Source: Microlunatus sp. Gsoil 973
Lineage (GTDB): Bacteria; Actinomycetota; Actinomycetes; Propionibacteriales; Propionibacteriaceae
Direction of reading: 5' to 3'
Assembly: GCF_009707365.1 (NCBI RefSeq)
Contig: NZ_CP046122.1
Coordinates: 3,286,001-3,350,000 of the forward strand
Length of the DNA stretch: 64,000 nucleotides
Shown here: piece after piece, positions 9,682-18,843 of the stretch
Position numbering within the stretch: position 1 is the stretch's first letter
How the letters are laid out: each line of letters starts with the position of its first letter
The notes under the pieces: generated by a model
The model's database searches: none
Told to the model about the DNA's origin: nothing
The model's input: the letters and a program-made list of their open reading frames with translations, nothing else
Position numbers and translations under genes: made by a program

Positions 9682-10826
9682 CGGGACAGGATCCGTTCCA
9701 GCGCACCGGCTCCGGCGCCGGTCCGTACCCGTCGGGCATCGAACTCCACCGCCGAGACTGCCGTGACCAGTCCGCGCGTTCCGGCCCGCTCCAGGACGCT
9801 GAGCTCGCTGACCCGACGCCTGCCCTCCGGATCGCGGCGGATGTGCACCAACAGGTCGAGCGCCGAGTGCACCTGGGCGTGTACCGCGTCACGGTCGAGG
9901 CCACCGATGGCGGCCAGAGCCTCCAACCTGGCCGGCACGTCGGCGGCCGAGTTCGCGTGAACCGTCCCGCAGCCGCCCTCGTGACCGGTGTTCATCGCGG
10001 TGAGCAGATCGCAGATCTCCGCACCGCGGACCTCGCCCACGACGAGTCGGTCGGGGCGCATCCGCAGCGCCTGCCGGACGAGGTCGGTCATGGTGACCGC
10101 GCCGGTCCGTTCGGCGTTGCCCGGGCGCGCCTCGAGCCGTACGACATGAGGATGCCGGGGCGACAACTCCCGGGAGTCCTCGACAATGACCAACCTCTCG
10201 GCCGGAGGCATCAGCGAGAGCAGGGCGGCGAGCAGGGTCGTCTTGCCCGACCCGGTGCCCCCACTGATCAGGAACGCAGCCCGGGCGGTGATCATCGCCG
10301 TGAACAGGTGCGCACCCGCCGCCGGAATCGTTCCCGCCTCGGTCAGATCCTCGAGGCTGAGGGTCTTCCTGGCCGGCACGCGTAACGAGATGCAGGTACC
10401 CGGGTCGGCGAGCGACCCGAGAATGGCGTGCACCCGGGTTCCGTCGGGCAGCCGGGCGTCGACGAACGGCGTACTGTCATCGAGCCGCCGGCCGACCGAC
10501 GCCGCGAGTCGTTGGGCGAGGCGTCGCACCTCGGCGTCAGACCCGAACCGCACGCCGGCGTCCTCCAGGCCGGAGCCCCGATCGATGAATACCTGGTCCG
10601 GACCGTTGACCAGCACGTCGGTGACCCCTTCGGTTCGCAGCAGCGGGTCCAACGGGCCGGCGCCGACGCTGTCGCGGCGGATCGCCTCGACCGTCGCCCG
10701 CAGCGCGGCGTCACTGACCAGCATCCCCTCGGCGCGCATCGCCTCGGCGACATCGGCGGCGGTGTGTGCCCTGCCCAGCGCTGCCAACTTGGCCCGGATC
10801 GGCTCAAGTTCCGCAACCGCCGTCAT
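9678..10826 (-). CDS. tadA: TadA family CpaF-type secretion ATPase
   Basis: This is a 382-residue hexameric ATPase that powers Flp pilus assembly from the cytoplasmic side. Walker A is GGTGSGKTT near residue 190. It is followed by the Asp box VIVEDSRELSP, the Walker B-like region RPDRLVVGEVRGAE and the His-containing loop TGHEGGCGTVHANSA. The protein matches the 'helicase/secretion neighbourhood ATPase' type. It overlaps the CpaE-like gene upstream (4 bases) and tadB downstream (4 bases), so all three form one transcription unit. Confidence 0.93.
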   Translation of the reverse strand: MTAVAELEPIRAKLAALGRAHTAADVAEAMRAEGMLVSDAALRATVEAIRRDSVGAGPLDPLLRTEGVTDVLVNGPDQVFIDRGSGLEDAGVRFGSDAEVRRLAQRLAASVGRRLDDSTPFVDARLPDGTRVHAILGSLADPGTCISLRVPARKTLSLEDLTEAGTIPAAGAHLFTAMITARAAFLISGGTGSGKTTLLAALLSLMPPAERLVIVEDSRELSPRHPHVVRLEARPGNAERTGAVTMTDLVRQALRMRPDRLVVGEVRGAEICDLLTAMNTGHEGGCGTVHANSAADVPARLEALAAIGGLDRDAVHAQVHSALDLLVHIRRDPEGRRRVSELSVLERAGTRGLVTAVSAVEFDARRVRTGAGAGALERILSR

Positions 10827-12040
10827 AACGATCCGCCCTCGTCGAGCAACCGGTCCAGCAGGCGGCTGCTCAGCCGGCCCAGGGGACTTCGCGGTAGCCG
10901 GCCCGGCGGATCACCGCGCTCAGAGCCATGCCGCAGCGTGGCATCCGTGCCGACGGCCCCGGCCAACGGCACGCCGACCGACTCCGCAACCACCTCGGCA
11001 TCGATCGCTCCACCGCGGGGTCGACGCACGATCAGCGCCAGCACAGTCGTCAGGTCCCGCAATGAGGCGGCCGTGACCCGGCCGGCGGCGATCCCCCGGA
11101 CATCCGCCGACACCACGAGCAGAGTGGCCGTCGATCGCCGCAGCGCCTCGACAACGGCGGGGGCCGGCGATCGTGGCAGGTCGACGACAACCACACGGTG
11201 GCTGCGGGTGGCCGATGACAACACCGCTCGCACTGCCTCCGGCGACAGTGTGTCCGGGCCTTCCCCGCGGGCGGTCGACAGGATGTCCAGGCCACCGAGT
11301 CTGGGAAGGTGGCCGGTGAGATCGCCGAGATGCCCCTGCGCCGCACCCAGCCTCGGCCATCTCCAGCCGGCCACCCCCTCAGCCCCGACGAGGAGGTCGA
11401 TCCCGCCGCCGAGCACGTCGAGGTCGACCAACATCGCCGGAAGTCCGAGGGAAGCCGCACCCACGGCCAGCGCGGCCGCGAGCGACGACGTCCCGATACC
11501 GCCCGATCCACCGACAAGCGTGACCAGCCGACCGGTCCCTGAGCCACGTCCGATGACGTCGGAGACTGCCGCGGTCAAGGTGCCGGCGCCGTCGGGCATC
11601 CCGATCACCGCCGCACCGAGAGGTGCCGACCACGCCGACATCTCAGCGAGCCGGGATTCCGGGCCGACGACGTACACCTCGGTCCGGTGTGGCAGCAGCA
11701 ACTCCGCAACCCCACGAGCGCGGTCGGCTCCGATGACCACCATCGGCGCCGCGGACCACAGTGACCGGATTGCTGCCGTCGAGTCGGACACGGTCGGCTC
11801 CGCACCGGCCGCCGCTGTCGCGGCGAGGACGCTGTCCAGCAACTCGATGTCGGCCGTCAGCAGGAGCGGATGATCGCTGGCCGGTCCCGCCTCGGGGCGC
11901 AGCCAGTCATCCTCATCTGTTGCGGGCGTCCGACGCCGCCCTGCGCGCTGGTCGGCCGTCGGCATCACCTTCGACGTTGCCCTCGAGGTTGCATCCGAGG
12001 TTGCATCCGAGGTTGCATCCGGGGTCGGGTTCTTTCCCAC
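10823..12040 (-). CDS. CpaE-like/Ssd-like MinD-family ATPase
   Basis: This is a 405-residue protein and the first gene of the Tad operon. A receiver-like N-terminal domain (about 55-155) is followed by a deviant P-loop region TLVGGSGGIGTSSLAAALA near 170 and MinD-like motifs (LVDLDVLGGGIDLLVG; VVVDLPRSP). The Lys of the classic Walker motif is missing from GGIGTSS, as in many CpaE-like proteins. In Mycobacterium the homologue (Rv3660c, Ssd) affects septum formation. The GTG at 12040 has AAGGTGA 4-5 bases upstream. The N-terminus carries TSDA-type tetrapeptide repeats encoded by 12-bp tandem repeats. An internal ATG at 11965 would skip them. Confidence 0.85.
   Translation of the reverse strand: MGKNPTPDATSDATSDATSRATSKVMPTADQRAGRRRTPATDEDDWLRPEAGPASDHPLLLTADIELLDSVLAATAAAGAEPTVSDSTAAIRSLWSAAPMVVIGADRARGVAELLLPHRTEVYVVGPESRLAEMSAWSAPLGAAVIGMPDGAGTLTAAVSDVIGRGSGTGRLVTLVGGSGGIGTSSLAAALAVGAASLGLPAMLVDLDVLGGGIDLLVGAEGVAGWRWPRLGAAQGHLGDLTGHLPRLGGLDILSTARGEGPDTLSPEAVRAVLSSATRSHRVVVVDLPRSPAPAVVEALRRSTATLLVVSADVRGIAAGRVTAASLRDLTTVLALIVRRPRGGAIDAEVVAESVGVPLAGAVGTDATLRHGSERGDPPGRLPRSPLGRLSSRLLDRLLDEGGSL
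11977..12024. repeat. 12-bp tandem repeat inside the CpaE-like gene
   Basis: Four units of 12 bp, ttgcatccgagg in the best copies, lie end to end. They encode TSDA/TSRA-type repeats near the N-terminus of the CpaE-like protein on the minus strand. Confidence 0.8.
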
Positions 12041-12533
12041 GCTGTCACCTTGCGACTGTCAGCCCCGGCTGTGCCGCGCCCAGCCGGAATCTGTGGATAA
12101 CCGGCGCCCTCCGAAAACCTGTGGACAACCCATCCGGCGGGCCCGCCGACCGGAGACCTCCGTCGCCATGATCAACTATGGGACGGCTGCTTGGAGTTGC
12201 TACTGGTCGGTAGCAGATTCCTGACGTCGAACCCTTCTCAAACGGCCTGCGGTGGGGTACAAAGGAAGTCGAGCAGAACTGATGTATCTCGCACCGTCTG
12301 CCGGCCGGGATCGTCGCCCCGCTTAGGATTTTGGCGGTTAGGAGCCGTAGAGGTGGCGAGCCCGACGCTGACCGTGAGGTCGCCCGGAGGCGGCGCGTGA
12401 TCGGCAGTGATGCTCGCGCACAATCCGAGTACCCACGCGGTGATCACCCATCCGTAGAGGGCAGTTGCGATCCGGGTCCGCCCGGGCCAACAGTGCGTGT
12501 GCACGCTTGGTCGCTCGGACGAGTGCGCAGGCC
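12041..12533. other. Intergenic stretch without a convincing gene
   Basis: About 490 bases between the CpaE-like gene and the hairpin after the Fic-like gene. It should hold the promoter of the Tad operon. A minus-strand open frame (12238-12609) with one hydrophobic segment exists, but its codon use and composition look like chance. I see no RNA gene or repeat here. Confidence 0.4.
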
Positions 12534-12557
12534 GGCGCCCACAGGTCTGTGGGCGCC
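12534..12557 (-). terminator. Hairpin downstream of the Fic-like gene
   Basis: GGCGCCCACA (12534-12543) pairs perfectly with TGTGGGCGCC (12548-12557) around a 4-base loop. It lies 33 bp after the stop of the minus-strand gene. There is no T run, as is common for actinobacterial terminators. Confidence 0.6.
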
Positions 12558-12589
12558 GAGTCGCGTCCGGAACGATCCCCGTTCGTGGT

Positions 12590-13351
12590 TCAGCCTCGGC
12601 GGCGGCCACCCCGGAGCGTTCCGGCCGGCCGGAGCGGAGACAACTCAGCCCCTCTGGTCACGGCCGCCGCGACGTGCAGCAGCCACTCCCGGACGCCGTT
12701 GGCTGCACCGGACCGATATCCGTCCAGCGCACGGCGATAGTCCGCACCCGATTGCAGGTGTCCCAACTCGGGAACGGTGACCGGTGGCCGGTCGAGGTCA
12801 CCGGCGATCATGATCATGTGCTCGACCGCTCGGCCCACGATCCCGTTGCCGATGCTGAACGGGCTCACGGTGATCAACTCGGCGTGCGCCACCGCGGCCA
12901 CCACGATCACCGGCGCCGTCGTCGGTGCGGTCAACAGCCGCCCGAGCGACGCCATCCGCTCCGCCGCTGCCGGGTCGGCCCGGACCCGACCAAGATCATC
13001 TTCGGGCAGCAGACCGCGAGCCAGTACGGCATGAGCTCTGGCCACCGCCTGCAGGGGTGAGACCCGGATCAGTGCCGCACAATCGACCAGTTCGACGTAG
13101 AGACGAAGTGTTCCTGCCTCCCAGCCGGAACGACCCGGTCGTCCATCCTGGTCGGAGGTCTCAAGATCACCGAGCTCGGCGTTGGCCCGCGCGGCCCGGA
13201 CCAGCGCGTCGGCCTGCTGCTCGGGTGTGACCTGGCGACGGCCACGGTCCCGCAACACGGCATCCACCGCATCCCGCGCGGCCATCACCGCGGATGCTAC
13301 GCCTTCCAGACGTGCCAGATCGGCCAGCGGGTCGGAGTTCGGCGATGCCAC
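12590..13351 (-). CDS. Degenerate Fic-fold-like protein of the Tad neighbourhood
   Basis: This is a 253-residue protein, mostly helical. Residues around 165-180 read AHAELITVSPFSIGNGIVGR, which lines up with the Fic motif HPFx(D/E)GNGRxxR. The catalytic His is Ser, the acidic residue is Ile and the first Arg is Ile, while GNG and the last Arg remain. AMPylation by the usual mechanism is therefore unlikely. It sits upstream of the CpaE-like gene on the same strand, in the position where actinobacteria often carry a conserved unnamed protein (Rv3662c position). The Fic relationship is my inference from the motif. A role in the pilus or septum system would fit the context but is not shown. Confidence 0.65.
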   Translation of the reverse strand: MASPNSDPLADLARLEGVASAVMAARDAVDAVLRDRGRRQVTPEQQADALVRAARANAELGDLETSDQDGRPGRSGWEAGTLRLYVELVDCAALIRVSPLQAVARAHAVLARGLLPEDDLGRVRADPAAAERMASLGRLLTAPTTAPVIVVAAVAHAELITVSPFSIGNGIVGRAVEHMIMIAGDLDRPPVTVPELGHLQSGADYRRALDGYRSGAANGVREWLLHVAAAVTRGAELSPLRPAGTLRGGRRRG

Positions 13352-13394
13352 CGAGCCATCGTGTCACGCCTGAGGCATCCGCCGATGCGGACAC

Positions 13395-13400
13395 TAGACT
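13395..13400 (+). promoter_or_regulatory. -10 box TAGACT, leaderless start of the methyltransferase gene
   Basis: TAGACT ends six bases before the ATG at 13407 and no ribosome binding site is visible, so the mRNA probably begins at the start codon. Confidence 0.5.
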
Positions 13401-13406
13401 CCGACC

Positions 13407-14165
13407 ATGCCCGATCAGCGCCGTGCCCCCTTCCCCGAGGCGGCGATCTCCTGGATGCTGGGCGATTCGCCCCAGCGCCTCCTTGACCTCGGGTCCGGAC
13501 GTGGCCGACTGGCCAGGATGGCCGCTGCGGCCGGCCACCGGGTGCATGCGTTGGATCGCTCCGCGTCGGTGATCGGCCGGCTGGCTCCGCGCGTCCCCAC
13601 CGGATTACACGTTGTCGCGCAGGCCGAATCTCTCCCGTTCGCAGACCAGACTTTCGATGTGGTCAGCTCGGCAGAGACGCTGCACCGCTTCGCACCGGGG
13701 TTGGTCAGCGTGGAGATCGCTCGCGTCCTGCGGCCCGGCGGCAGGCTGGTGGCGGTCTACCTCACCCGCGACGACACGGTTCCGTGGGTGAAGAAGCTCG
13801 CCCGAATCCTCCAGGAGGTTGATCCCGACGCGATGAGCGGCGATTTCGGCCAGGGCTCGGTCGAGGCGATGGCACAGACGCCGTACTTCACAGACCTGGA
13901 GCGACGGAACTTCCGCAACTGGTTGCCGATCGACCGACCCGGCTTGCTGGACATGGTCGTCAGCCGTCCGGCGACCGCCGAACTGGACGATTCACGCCGG
14001 GCCGCACTGCTGAAGGAGGTCGGCGGCCTCTATGACAACTACGCGCGGTCACCCGAACCGCTGTTACTACCCTTCCAGGCCTCCTGTTGGCGGGCCCGGG
14101 TCGACCACCAGGAGCTTGCCCTGACCAGCGGTGAGGACGGGTTGGACATTCCGCTGGGTCTGTGA
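13407..14165 (+). CDS. Class I SAM-dependent methyltransferase
   Basis: This is a 252-residue cytoplasmic enzyme. Motif I is LLDLGSGRGRLARMA (about 25-39). The acidic residue that binds the SAM ribose is in HALDRS (about 50). Motif II is FDVVSSAETLHRF, and the post-motif LRPGGRLVAVYLTRDD follows. This is the Methyltransf_11 arrangement found in small-molecule and quinone or lipid methylases. The substrate cannot be read from the sequence. It is transcribed divergently from the Fic-like gene, with only 55 bp between the starts. Confidence 0.85.
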   Translation: MPDQRRAPFPEAAISWMLGDSPQRLLDLGSGRGRLARMAAAAGHRVHALDRSASVIGRLAPRVPTGLHVVAQAESLPFADQTFDVVSSAETLHRFAPGLVSVEIARVLRPGGRLVAVYLTRDDTVPWVKKLARILQEVDPDAMSGDFGQGSVEAMAQTPYFTDLERRNFRNWLPIDRPGLLDMVVSRPATAELDDSRRAALLKEVGGLYDNYARSPEPLLLPFQASCWRARVDHQELALTSGEDGLDIPLGL

Positions 14166-14207
14166 GCCGGCTGCGCACTGTCGGAAGCCCGACGTACCGT
14201 TCCTGCC

Positions 14208-14807
14208 ATGGCTGATCCGGGAGTGCGCACTGGCGAGGACATCCTCGACGAGGATTGGTACGGCAATGAGCTGGACGGGCTGCGGTTCGTCGACTGTCGA
14301 TTCAGCCGCGTCGACTTCACCGAGGTCCGCAGCCGCAACGTGATCTTCGATGCGTGTCGCTTCGGCAATTGCGCCTTCAACGCCTCGGAACACCACGAGA
14401 CCAGCTTCGTCGCGTGCACCTTCGCGCGCAGTTCGTTCTTCTCGGCCACTCTGTCCGGCTGCAAACTGTCCGGATCGATCTTCACCGACTGCGAGTTTCA
14501 CCCGATCACGATCAAGGGTGGGCTGTGGCAGGGGGTCACGTTACGCGGCGCGGATCTGACCAAGATCGACTTCACCGGAGTGGACTTCCGGGACGCCGAT
14601 CTGTCCGATTCCGATTTCGGCGGAGCGACACTGCGGTCGGCCAATCTCAGCCTTGCGACCGTACGCAACACCCGGTTCGTCGACGCCGATCTGACCGGCT
14701 GCACCCTCGACGGCGTCGATCTCACGGCAGCGGTCCTGGGCAACACCCATGTCGACATCGCCGGCGCGATCACCATCGCAGCCGCGCACGGTGCGGTGCT
14801 CGACTGA
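14208..14807 (+). CDS. Pentapeptide repeat protein
   Basis: This is a 199-residue protein built almost wholly of pentapeptide repeats of the A(D/N)LXX type, for example LRGADLTKIDFTGVDFRDAD and ANLSLATVRN. They fold into a right-handed quadrilateral beta-helix. Cys and Phe are frequent at the central position in the first half (DCRFSRVDFTEV), as in Qnr and McbG-like proteins that mimic DNA and shield gyrase. That function is only a possibility here. A TACCGT -10-like box lies seven bases before the ATG, so the transcript may be leaderless. The gene converges on the RND permease with no gap. Confidence 0.85.
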   Translation: MADPGVRTGEDILDEDWYGNELDGLRFVDCRFSRVDFTEVRSRNVIFDACRFGNCAFNASEHHETSFVACTFARSSFFSATLSGCKLSGSIFTDCEFHPITIKGGLWQGVTLRGADLTKIDFTGVDFRDADLSDSDFGGATLRSANLSLATVRNTRFVDADLTGCTLDGVDLTAAVLGNTHVDIAGAITIAAAHGAVLD

Positions 14808-17800
14808 TCAGCCGGATCGCCGGAAGCGACGAGCCAGCCGCTGCAGTGGTCCTCCGGTGTCGGCCTGGGCCTTGGTCCGGGCCTCGGCTTCGGCACGGGC
14901 CTCGGCTTCCGCCCGGGCAACCGACGCCTGCAGGGCCGCCTCGCGGGCCGCAGCTTCCTCAGCCTCCCGGGCGGCCTGCGCCTCTGCCTCGGCGCGGTCG
15001 ATCTCGGCGCGGCGGGCAGCGAGTTGGGCCTCCCGCGCCTCGCGTTCGGCCTCCAGTCGAAGCTGCTTGCGCTCCCGGCGCCCCTCCACCAGCCGATAGA
15101 GCACCGGAACCAGGATCAGGGTCAGCACCGTCGAGGAAACCAGACCACCGATCACCACGATCGCCAAGGGCTGGGAGATGAACACACCGCCACCTGTTAC
15201 ACCGAGCGCCATCGGCACCAGCGCGAAGATCGTCGCGATGGCGGTCATCAGAATCGGACGCAGCCTTCGCCGGGCCCCGTTGATCAACGCCTCGTTCACC
15301 GATTCACCGGCCGCGCGGTAGTGGTTCACCAGGTCGATCAGAACGATCGCGTTGGTGACTACGATGCCGACCAACATCAACAATCCGATCAGCGACGGTA
15401 CGCCCAACGGAGTATCGGTGATCACCAACGCCAGCAGCGCTCCGACCGCCGCGAACGGGATAGAGACCAGCAGGATCAGCGGCTGAACCAAGCTCTTGAA
15501 GGTCGCAACCATGACCACGTACACGATCGCGATAGCGACCAGCAGCGCCAACCCGAGCTGGGAGAACGCATCGGCCTGGTCGGAGCTGACACCGCCCAGC
15601 TGCGTCGAAGCTCCCGCAGGAAGATCAAGTCCGTCCAGAGCCTTTGTCACATCGGAGTTGACCGCACTCAGGTTGTCACCGATCGGCGTCAGCGAGACGG
15701 TCGCGCTGCGCTGACCGTCTCGCCGACTGATCGACGGCGCGACCTTGGACTCGGTGACGTCAGCCACCTGGGACAACTTGATCTTCTCGGGCTGCACCGG
15801 ATCCTGGGTCGTCACGACCGAACCCGTACCTGCTGTCTGCCCGGCGGCGCCACCCGGGTCTGCCCGACCTGCACCGGTCTGACCGCCGCCCGCCTGGCCG
15901 CCGCCCGCCTGGCCGGCTCCCGCCTGGCCGGTGCCAGTCTGATCCGTGCCAGTCTGATCCGGCTGACCCGCACCGGCCTGGCCTGCACCCGACGGGCCTG
16001 CTGTCGTTGGGCCTGTGCCCGACTGACGGGTTTGGGCGGACGCCGGCACGGTGATCTTGAGATCGCGCAGCTCCTGCAGACCGACCGGAGCATCGGCGAC
16101 CTTGAGTACCACATCCTCGTCGTCACCGGTGGTTTCGATGCTGCCGACGACCGCCGGTGCCAGAACGCCCTTCAACGTGTCGGTGATCTGGCTGACACTC
16201 AGCCCTTTGCGCTGGGCCTTGATCGGGTCGATGTCGACCTGAACGATCGGCTGGGCAGCAACGATCGAGGAACTCAGGTCGCTGACCCCCAGCACCGTCT
16301 TCATCCTCCGGTAGACCAGATCCGCCGCCTGCTCCAAACGATCTCGGTCCGGCGCGGTGATGTTCACCTCGACGTCGGAGCTGGTACCGAAGCCGGAGCT
16401 GGCACTGACCGTCACTGATCCGACGTCGGACAGCTTGTCGATCGCCGTCCTGACATCACGCTGGATCCGTTCTTGATCATCCTCGGTGTCAGTGGTCACC
16501 GCGAACGATGCGGAATCGCTGCCGCCACCGAAGATGCCGGCGAAACCGCCGCCGCCGATGGTCGTCTGTACGGTCTGTACGCCGGGCACACCACGGATCG
16601 CATCCTCGACCTTCGACGCCTTGGTGCTCTTTGCGTCCAGGCTCAACGCCGGCGCGAAGTCCTGGGTCACCGAGAGGGTGTTCTGGCCGCTGTCGCCGAG
16701 GAAATCCGTCTTCAGCTGCGAGGACAGGGTGCCCGTGCCGCCCATCACCAGCAAAGCGATCAGGATCGTCACGATCGGATGCTTGGTCGCGGCGCGGATG
16801 ATCGGCACATAGCCGCGCTGTAAAAGGTTCCGGTGTTCCTTGGCCTCGGCCTGCTCGCGTACCTGATCAGCATCGACGGTCACCTTCGGCGCCCGCAGGA
16901 ACCAATACGCCAGTACCGGAATGATCGTCAGCGCCACCAACAAGGAGGCGAGCAGAGCGATGGTGACCGTCAGCCCGAAGGGCCGGAACAGTTCGCCGAC
17001 CTGGCCCCCGACCAGAGTGATCGGCAGGAAGACGGCAACAGTGGTCACAGTCGCTGCCGTGATCGCAGTGGCGACCTCGCGCACCGCGGTGGTGATCGCC
17101 TTGAGTTTGGGCTCGCCGTAGGCCAGGTGACGCTTGATGTTCTCGATCACCACGATCGAGTCGTCGACGATCCGCCCGACGGCGATGGTCAACGCACCCA
17201 GGGTGAGGATGTTCAGCGAGTAGTCGGCCACCCGCAGACCGATCAACGTGATCAACACCGAGACCGGGATGGACACCGCTGTGACCAGCGTCGAGGTGCC
17301 GGAGAGCAGGAAGATCAAGATCACCAGAACCGCCATCACCAACCCGAGTCCGCCCTCGGTCAGCAGATCGTCGATCGACTGGGTGATGAACGGCGCCTGA
17401 TCGAAGACCGTGGTGAACTTCGCATCGTCGCCGAGCTTCTTCGCGATGTCGGGCAGCGCGGCATTGACCGCATCGCTGACGTCGACGGTGTTGCCCTCCG
17501 GCGTCTTGGTGATCGACACCGATAGGGAGTCCCGGCCGTTGGTCCGGGAGATCGAAGTGGTCGGTGCATTCTTCTCGCTGACCTTCGCGACGGCGCCGAT
17601 CCTGATCTTGGATCCGTCCGGCGCCAGCATGCGGAGATCGGCGACATCGGCGGCCGACCGCAACCGCTCGCCGACATTGACCGACATCGTGCGGTTGCCG
17701 GCGTCGATGCTTCCGGCCGATGTGACCAGCCCGGAGGACTGCAGCGTCTGCTGCACGTCGGTTGTTGTCAGCCCCTTCTTCTGCAGCTTCTTCAGGTCAA

Positions 17801-18359
17801 GATCGACTTCGATCCGCGGGTCCGGGGCCCCCGAGATCGTCACCGCCCGCACACCGTCGATCTTCTGCAGATCGGGTACGGCGATGTTGCTGAGTCGGTC
17901 GGCCAGCGTCGCCTTGTCGCCTGCGCTGGTGACGCTGAGCTGGACGACCGGGAAGTCCTCGACGCTGCCGGTGCTGACCTGGGTGTCGGCATCATCGGGC
18001 AGCGCCGACTTGATCCGGCTGACGGCCGCCTGCAGATCCTGTTGGGCGGCGGTCATGTCGGTGCCGTACTGCATGTTGACGATGACCTGGGATGTTCCGG
18101 TCGATGAGGTCGAGGTGATGTCCTCGATACCGGAGACGCCGCCGACTGCCTGCTCGATCGGTGTCGTCACGCTCTGCGCGACCACCTGCGGTGCGGCCTC
18201 CGAGTAGGTGGTGGTGATCACAGCCGTGGGGACACTGATTGACGGGATGAGTTCCTGTTTCAGTTGTCCGGCGGTGATCGCCCCGAAGACCATGACGAAC
18301 ACCGTCACCAGCGCGATCAACGCGCGGTTACGCAGGCTCAGGTTGGCCAGTCTCCCCAT
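14808..18359 (-). CDS. RND family efflux permease (AcrB/HAE1-like)
   Basis: This is an 1183-residue proton-driven exporter of the RND superfamily. The N-terminal membrane anchor is followed by PN/PC porter domains, and duplicated six-helix bundles are visible, including GRIVDDSIVVIENIKRHL, where the Asp pair of TM4 of this family sits. The second half has the matching GIVVTNAIVLIDLVNHYR. An unusual Gly/Gln/Thr-rich insertion (about residues 776-845) made of GQAGG/GTDQT repeats interrupts the second extracytoplasmic loop. The C-terminal 80 residues form an Ala/Glu/Arg-rich coiled coil. No adaptor or outer-membrane gene is nearby, consistent with a monoderm. The substrate is unknown. Confidence 0.9.
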   Translation of the reverse strand: MGRLANLSLRNRALIALVTVFVMVFGAITAGQLKQELIPSISVPTAVITTTYSEAAPQVVAQSVTTPIEQAVGGVSGIEDITSTSSTGTSQVIVNMQYGTDMTAAQQDLQAAVSRIKSALPDDADTQVSTGSVEDFPVVQLSVTSAGDKATLADRLSNIAVPDLQKIDGVRAVTISGAPDPRIEVDLDLKKLQKKGLTTTDVQQTLQSSGLVTSAGSIDAGNRTMSVNVGERLRSAADVADLRMLAPDGSKIRIGAVAKVSEKNAPTTSISRTNGRDSLSVSITKTPEGNTVDVSDAVNAALPDIAKKLGDDAKFTTVFDQAPFITQSIDDLLTEGGLGLVMAVLVILIFLLSGTSTLVTAVSIPVSVLITLIGLRVADYSLNILTLGALTIAVGRIVDDSIVVIENIKRHLAYGEPKLKAITTAVREVATAITAATVTTVAVFLPITLVGGQVGELFRPFGLTVTIALLASLLVALTIIPVLAYWFLRAPKVTVDADQVREQAEAKEHRNLLQRGYVPIIRAATKHPIVTILIALLVMGGTGTLSSQLKTDFLGDSGQNTLSVTQDFAPALSLDAKSTKASKVEDAIRGVPGVQTVQTTIGGGGFAGIFGGGSDSASFAVTTDTEDDQERIQRDVRTAIDKLSDVGSVTVSASSGFGTSSDVEVNITAPDRDRLEQAADLVYRRMKTVLGVSDLSSSIVAAQPIVQVDIDPIKAQRKGLSVSQITDTLKGVLAPAVVGSIETTGDDEDVVLKVADAPVGLQELRDLKITVPASAQTRQSGTGPTTAGPSGAGQAGAGQPDQTGTDQTGTGQAGAGQAGGGQAGGGQTGAGRADPGGAAGQTAGTGSVVTTQDPVQPEKIKLSQVADVTESKVAPSISRRDGQRSATVSLTPIGDNLSAVNSDVTKALDGLDLPAGASTQLGGVSSDQADAFSQLGLALLVAIAIVYVVMVATFKSLVQPLILLVSIPFAAVGALLALVITDTPLGVPSLIGLLMLVGIVVTNAIVLIDLVNHYRAAGESVNEALINGARRRLRPILMTAIATIFALVPMALGVTGGGVFISQPLAIVVIGGLVSSTVLTLILVPVLYRLVEGRRERKQLRLEAEREAREAQLAARRAEIDRAEAEAQAAREAEEAAAREAALQASVARAEAEARAEAEARTKAQADTGGPLQRLARRFRRSG

Positions 18360-18540
18360 AGACGCTCAGTCCACCATTCGTGATCGGCCCACCCGGGCAT
18401 TCGTCGTCGGGCCCGGACAATATGCGGTCCGGCGCCCGGACAAGTGTCACCCAGCATCGGCGCGAAAACGATCGGGGACAACCCCCATCAGGACGAGATG
18501 TGCTCCATCCGCGGGTGGAGAACCGGCAGCGGTGCGTACC

Positions 18541-18788
18541 GTGAAATTGCGGAACCGAGACTTCCGGCTGCTGTTCACCGCAGCGACGGTCGGATATCTG
18601 TGCTCCATCGGTGTCGGCCTCCGGTACGCCGCCGGTCGCCGCGACCTGCTGGGCACCTACATCGTCGACAGGGTCGGAATGTTCATGGCCGTGCCGACCT
18701 CCTGTTCCCGGCTTTCGGTATCGACGTCTCCGGTCACCCCGCGCACGTACGGGAAAGGGAACGCCGGCCGCGGCTTCCTGACCTCTAG
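18541..18788 (+). pseudogene. Remnant of an MFS transporter gene
   Basis: From the GTG at 18541 the translation starts KLRNRDFRLLFTAATVGYL, a typical MFS first helix. It then jumps to AGRRDLLGTYIVDRVGMFMAVPT, which resembles the loop and helix 7 region of the same family (GTYIVD, MPTALFPA). The sequence between is missing. A further 1-base shift near 18700 restores LLFPAFGID in another frame. This looks like a transporter gene reduced by an internal deletion and a frameshift. No product is expected. Confidence 0.6.
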
Positions 18789-18789
18789 T

Positions 18790-18827
18790 GGGAAACCTGT
18801 GCTGGGAGTACCCAGCACCCGTTTCCC
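18790..18827. promoter_or_regulatory. Long inverted repeat upstream of acs
   Basis: GGGAAAC (18790-18796) pairs with GTTTCCC (18821-18827), and GTGCTGGG (18799-18806) pairs with CCCAGCAC (18811-18818), with a 2-base internal loop between the two stems. It ends 17 bases before the TAGGCT box of acs. It may be a terminator that insulates acs or a regulator binding site. Confidence 0.55.
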
Positions 18828-18843
18828 AGAAATCAGCGATCGT

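Noticed and set aside
12238-12609. A 123-residue membrane protein after the Fic-like gene
   Set aside because: It has one hydrophobic stretch but no ribosome binding site, overlaps the hairpin at 12534, and reads as low-quality composition.
14208-14807. Fluoroquinolone resistance gene (qnr)
   Set aside because: The pentapeptide pattern alone does not show gyrase protection, and no Qnr-specific loops are visible.
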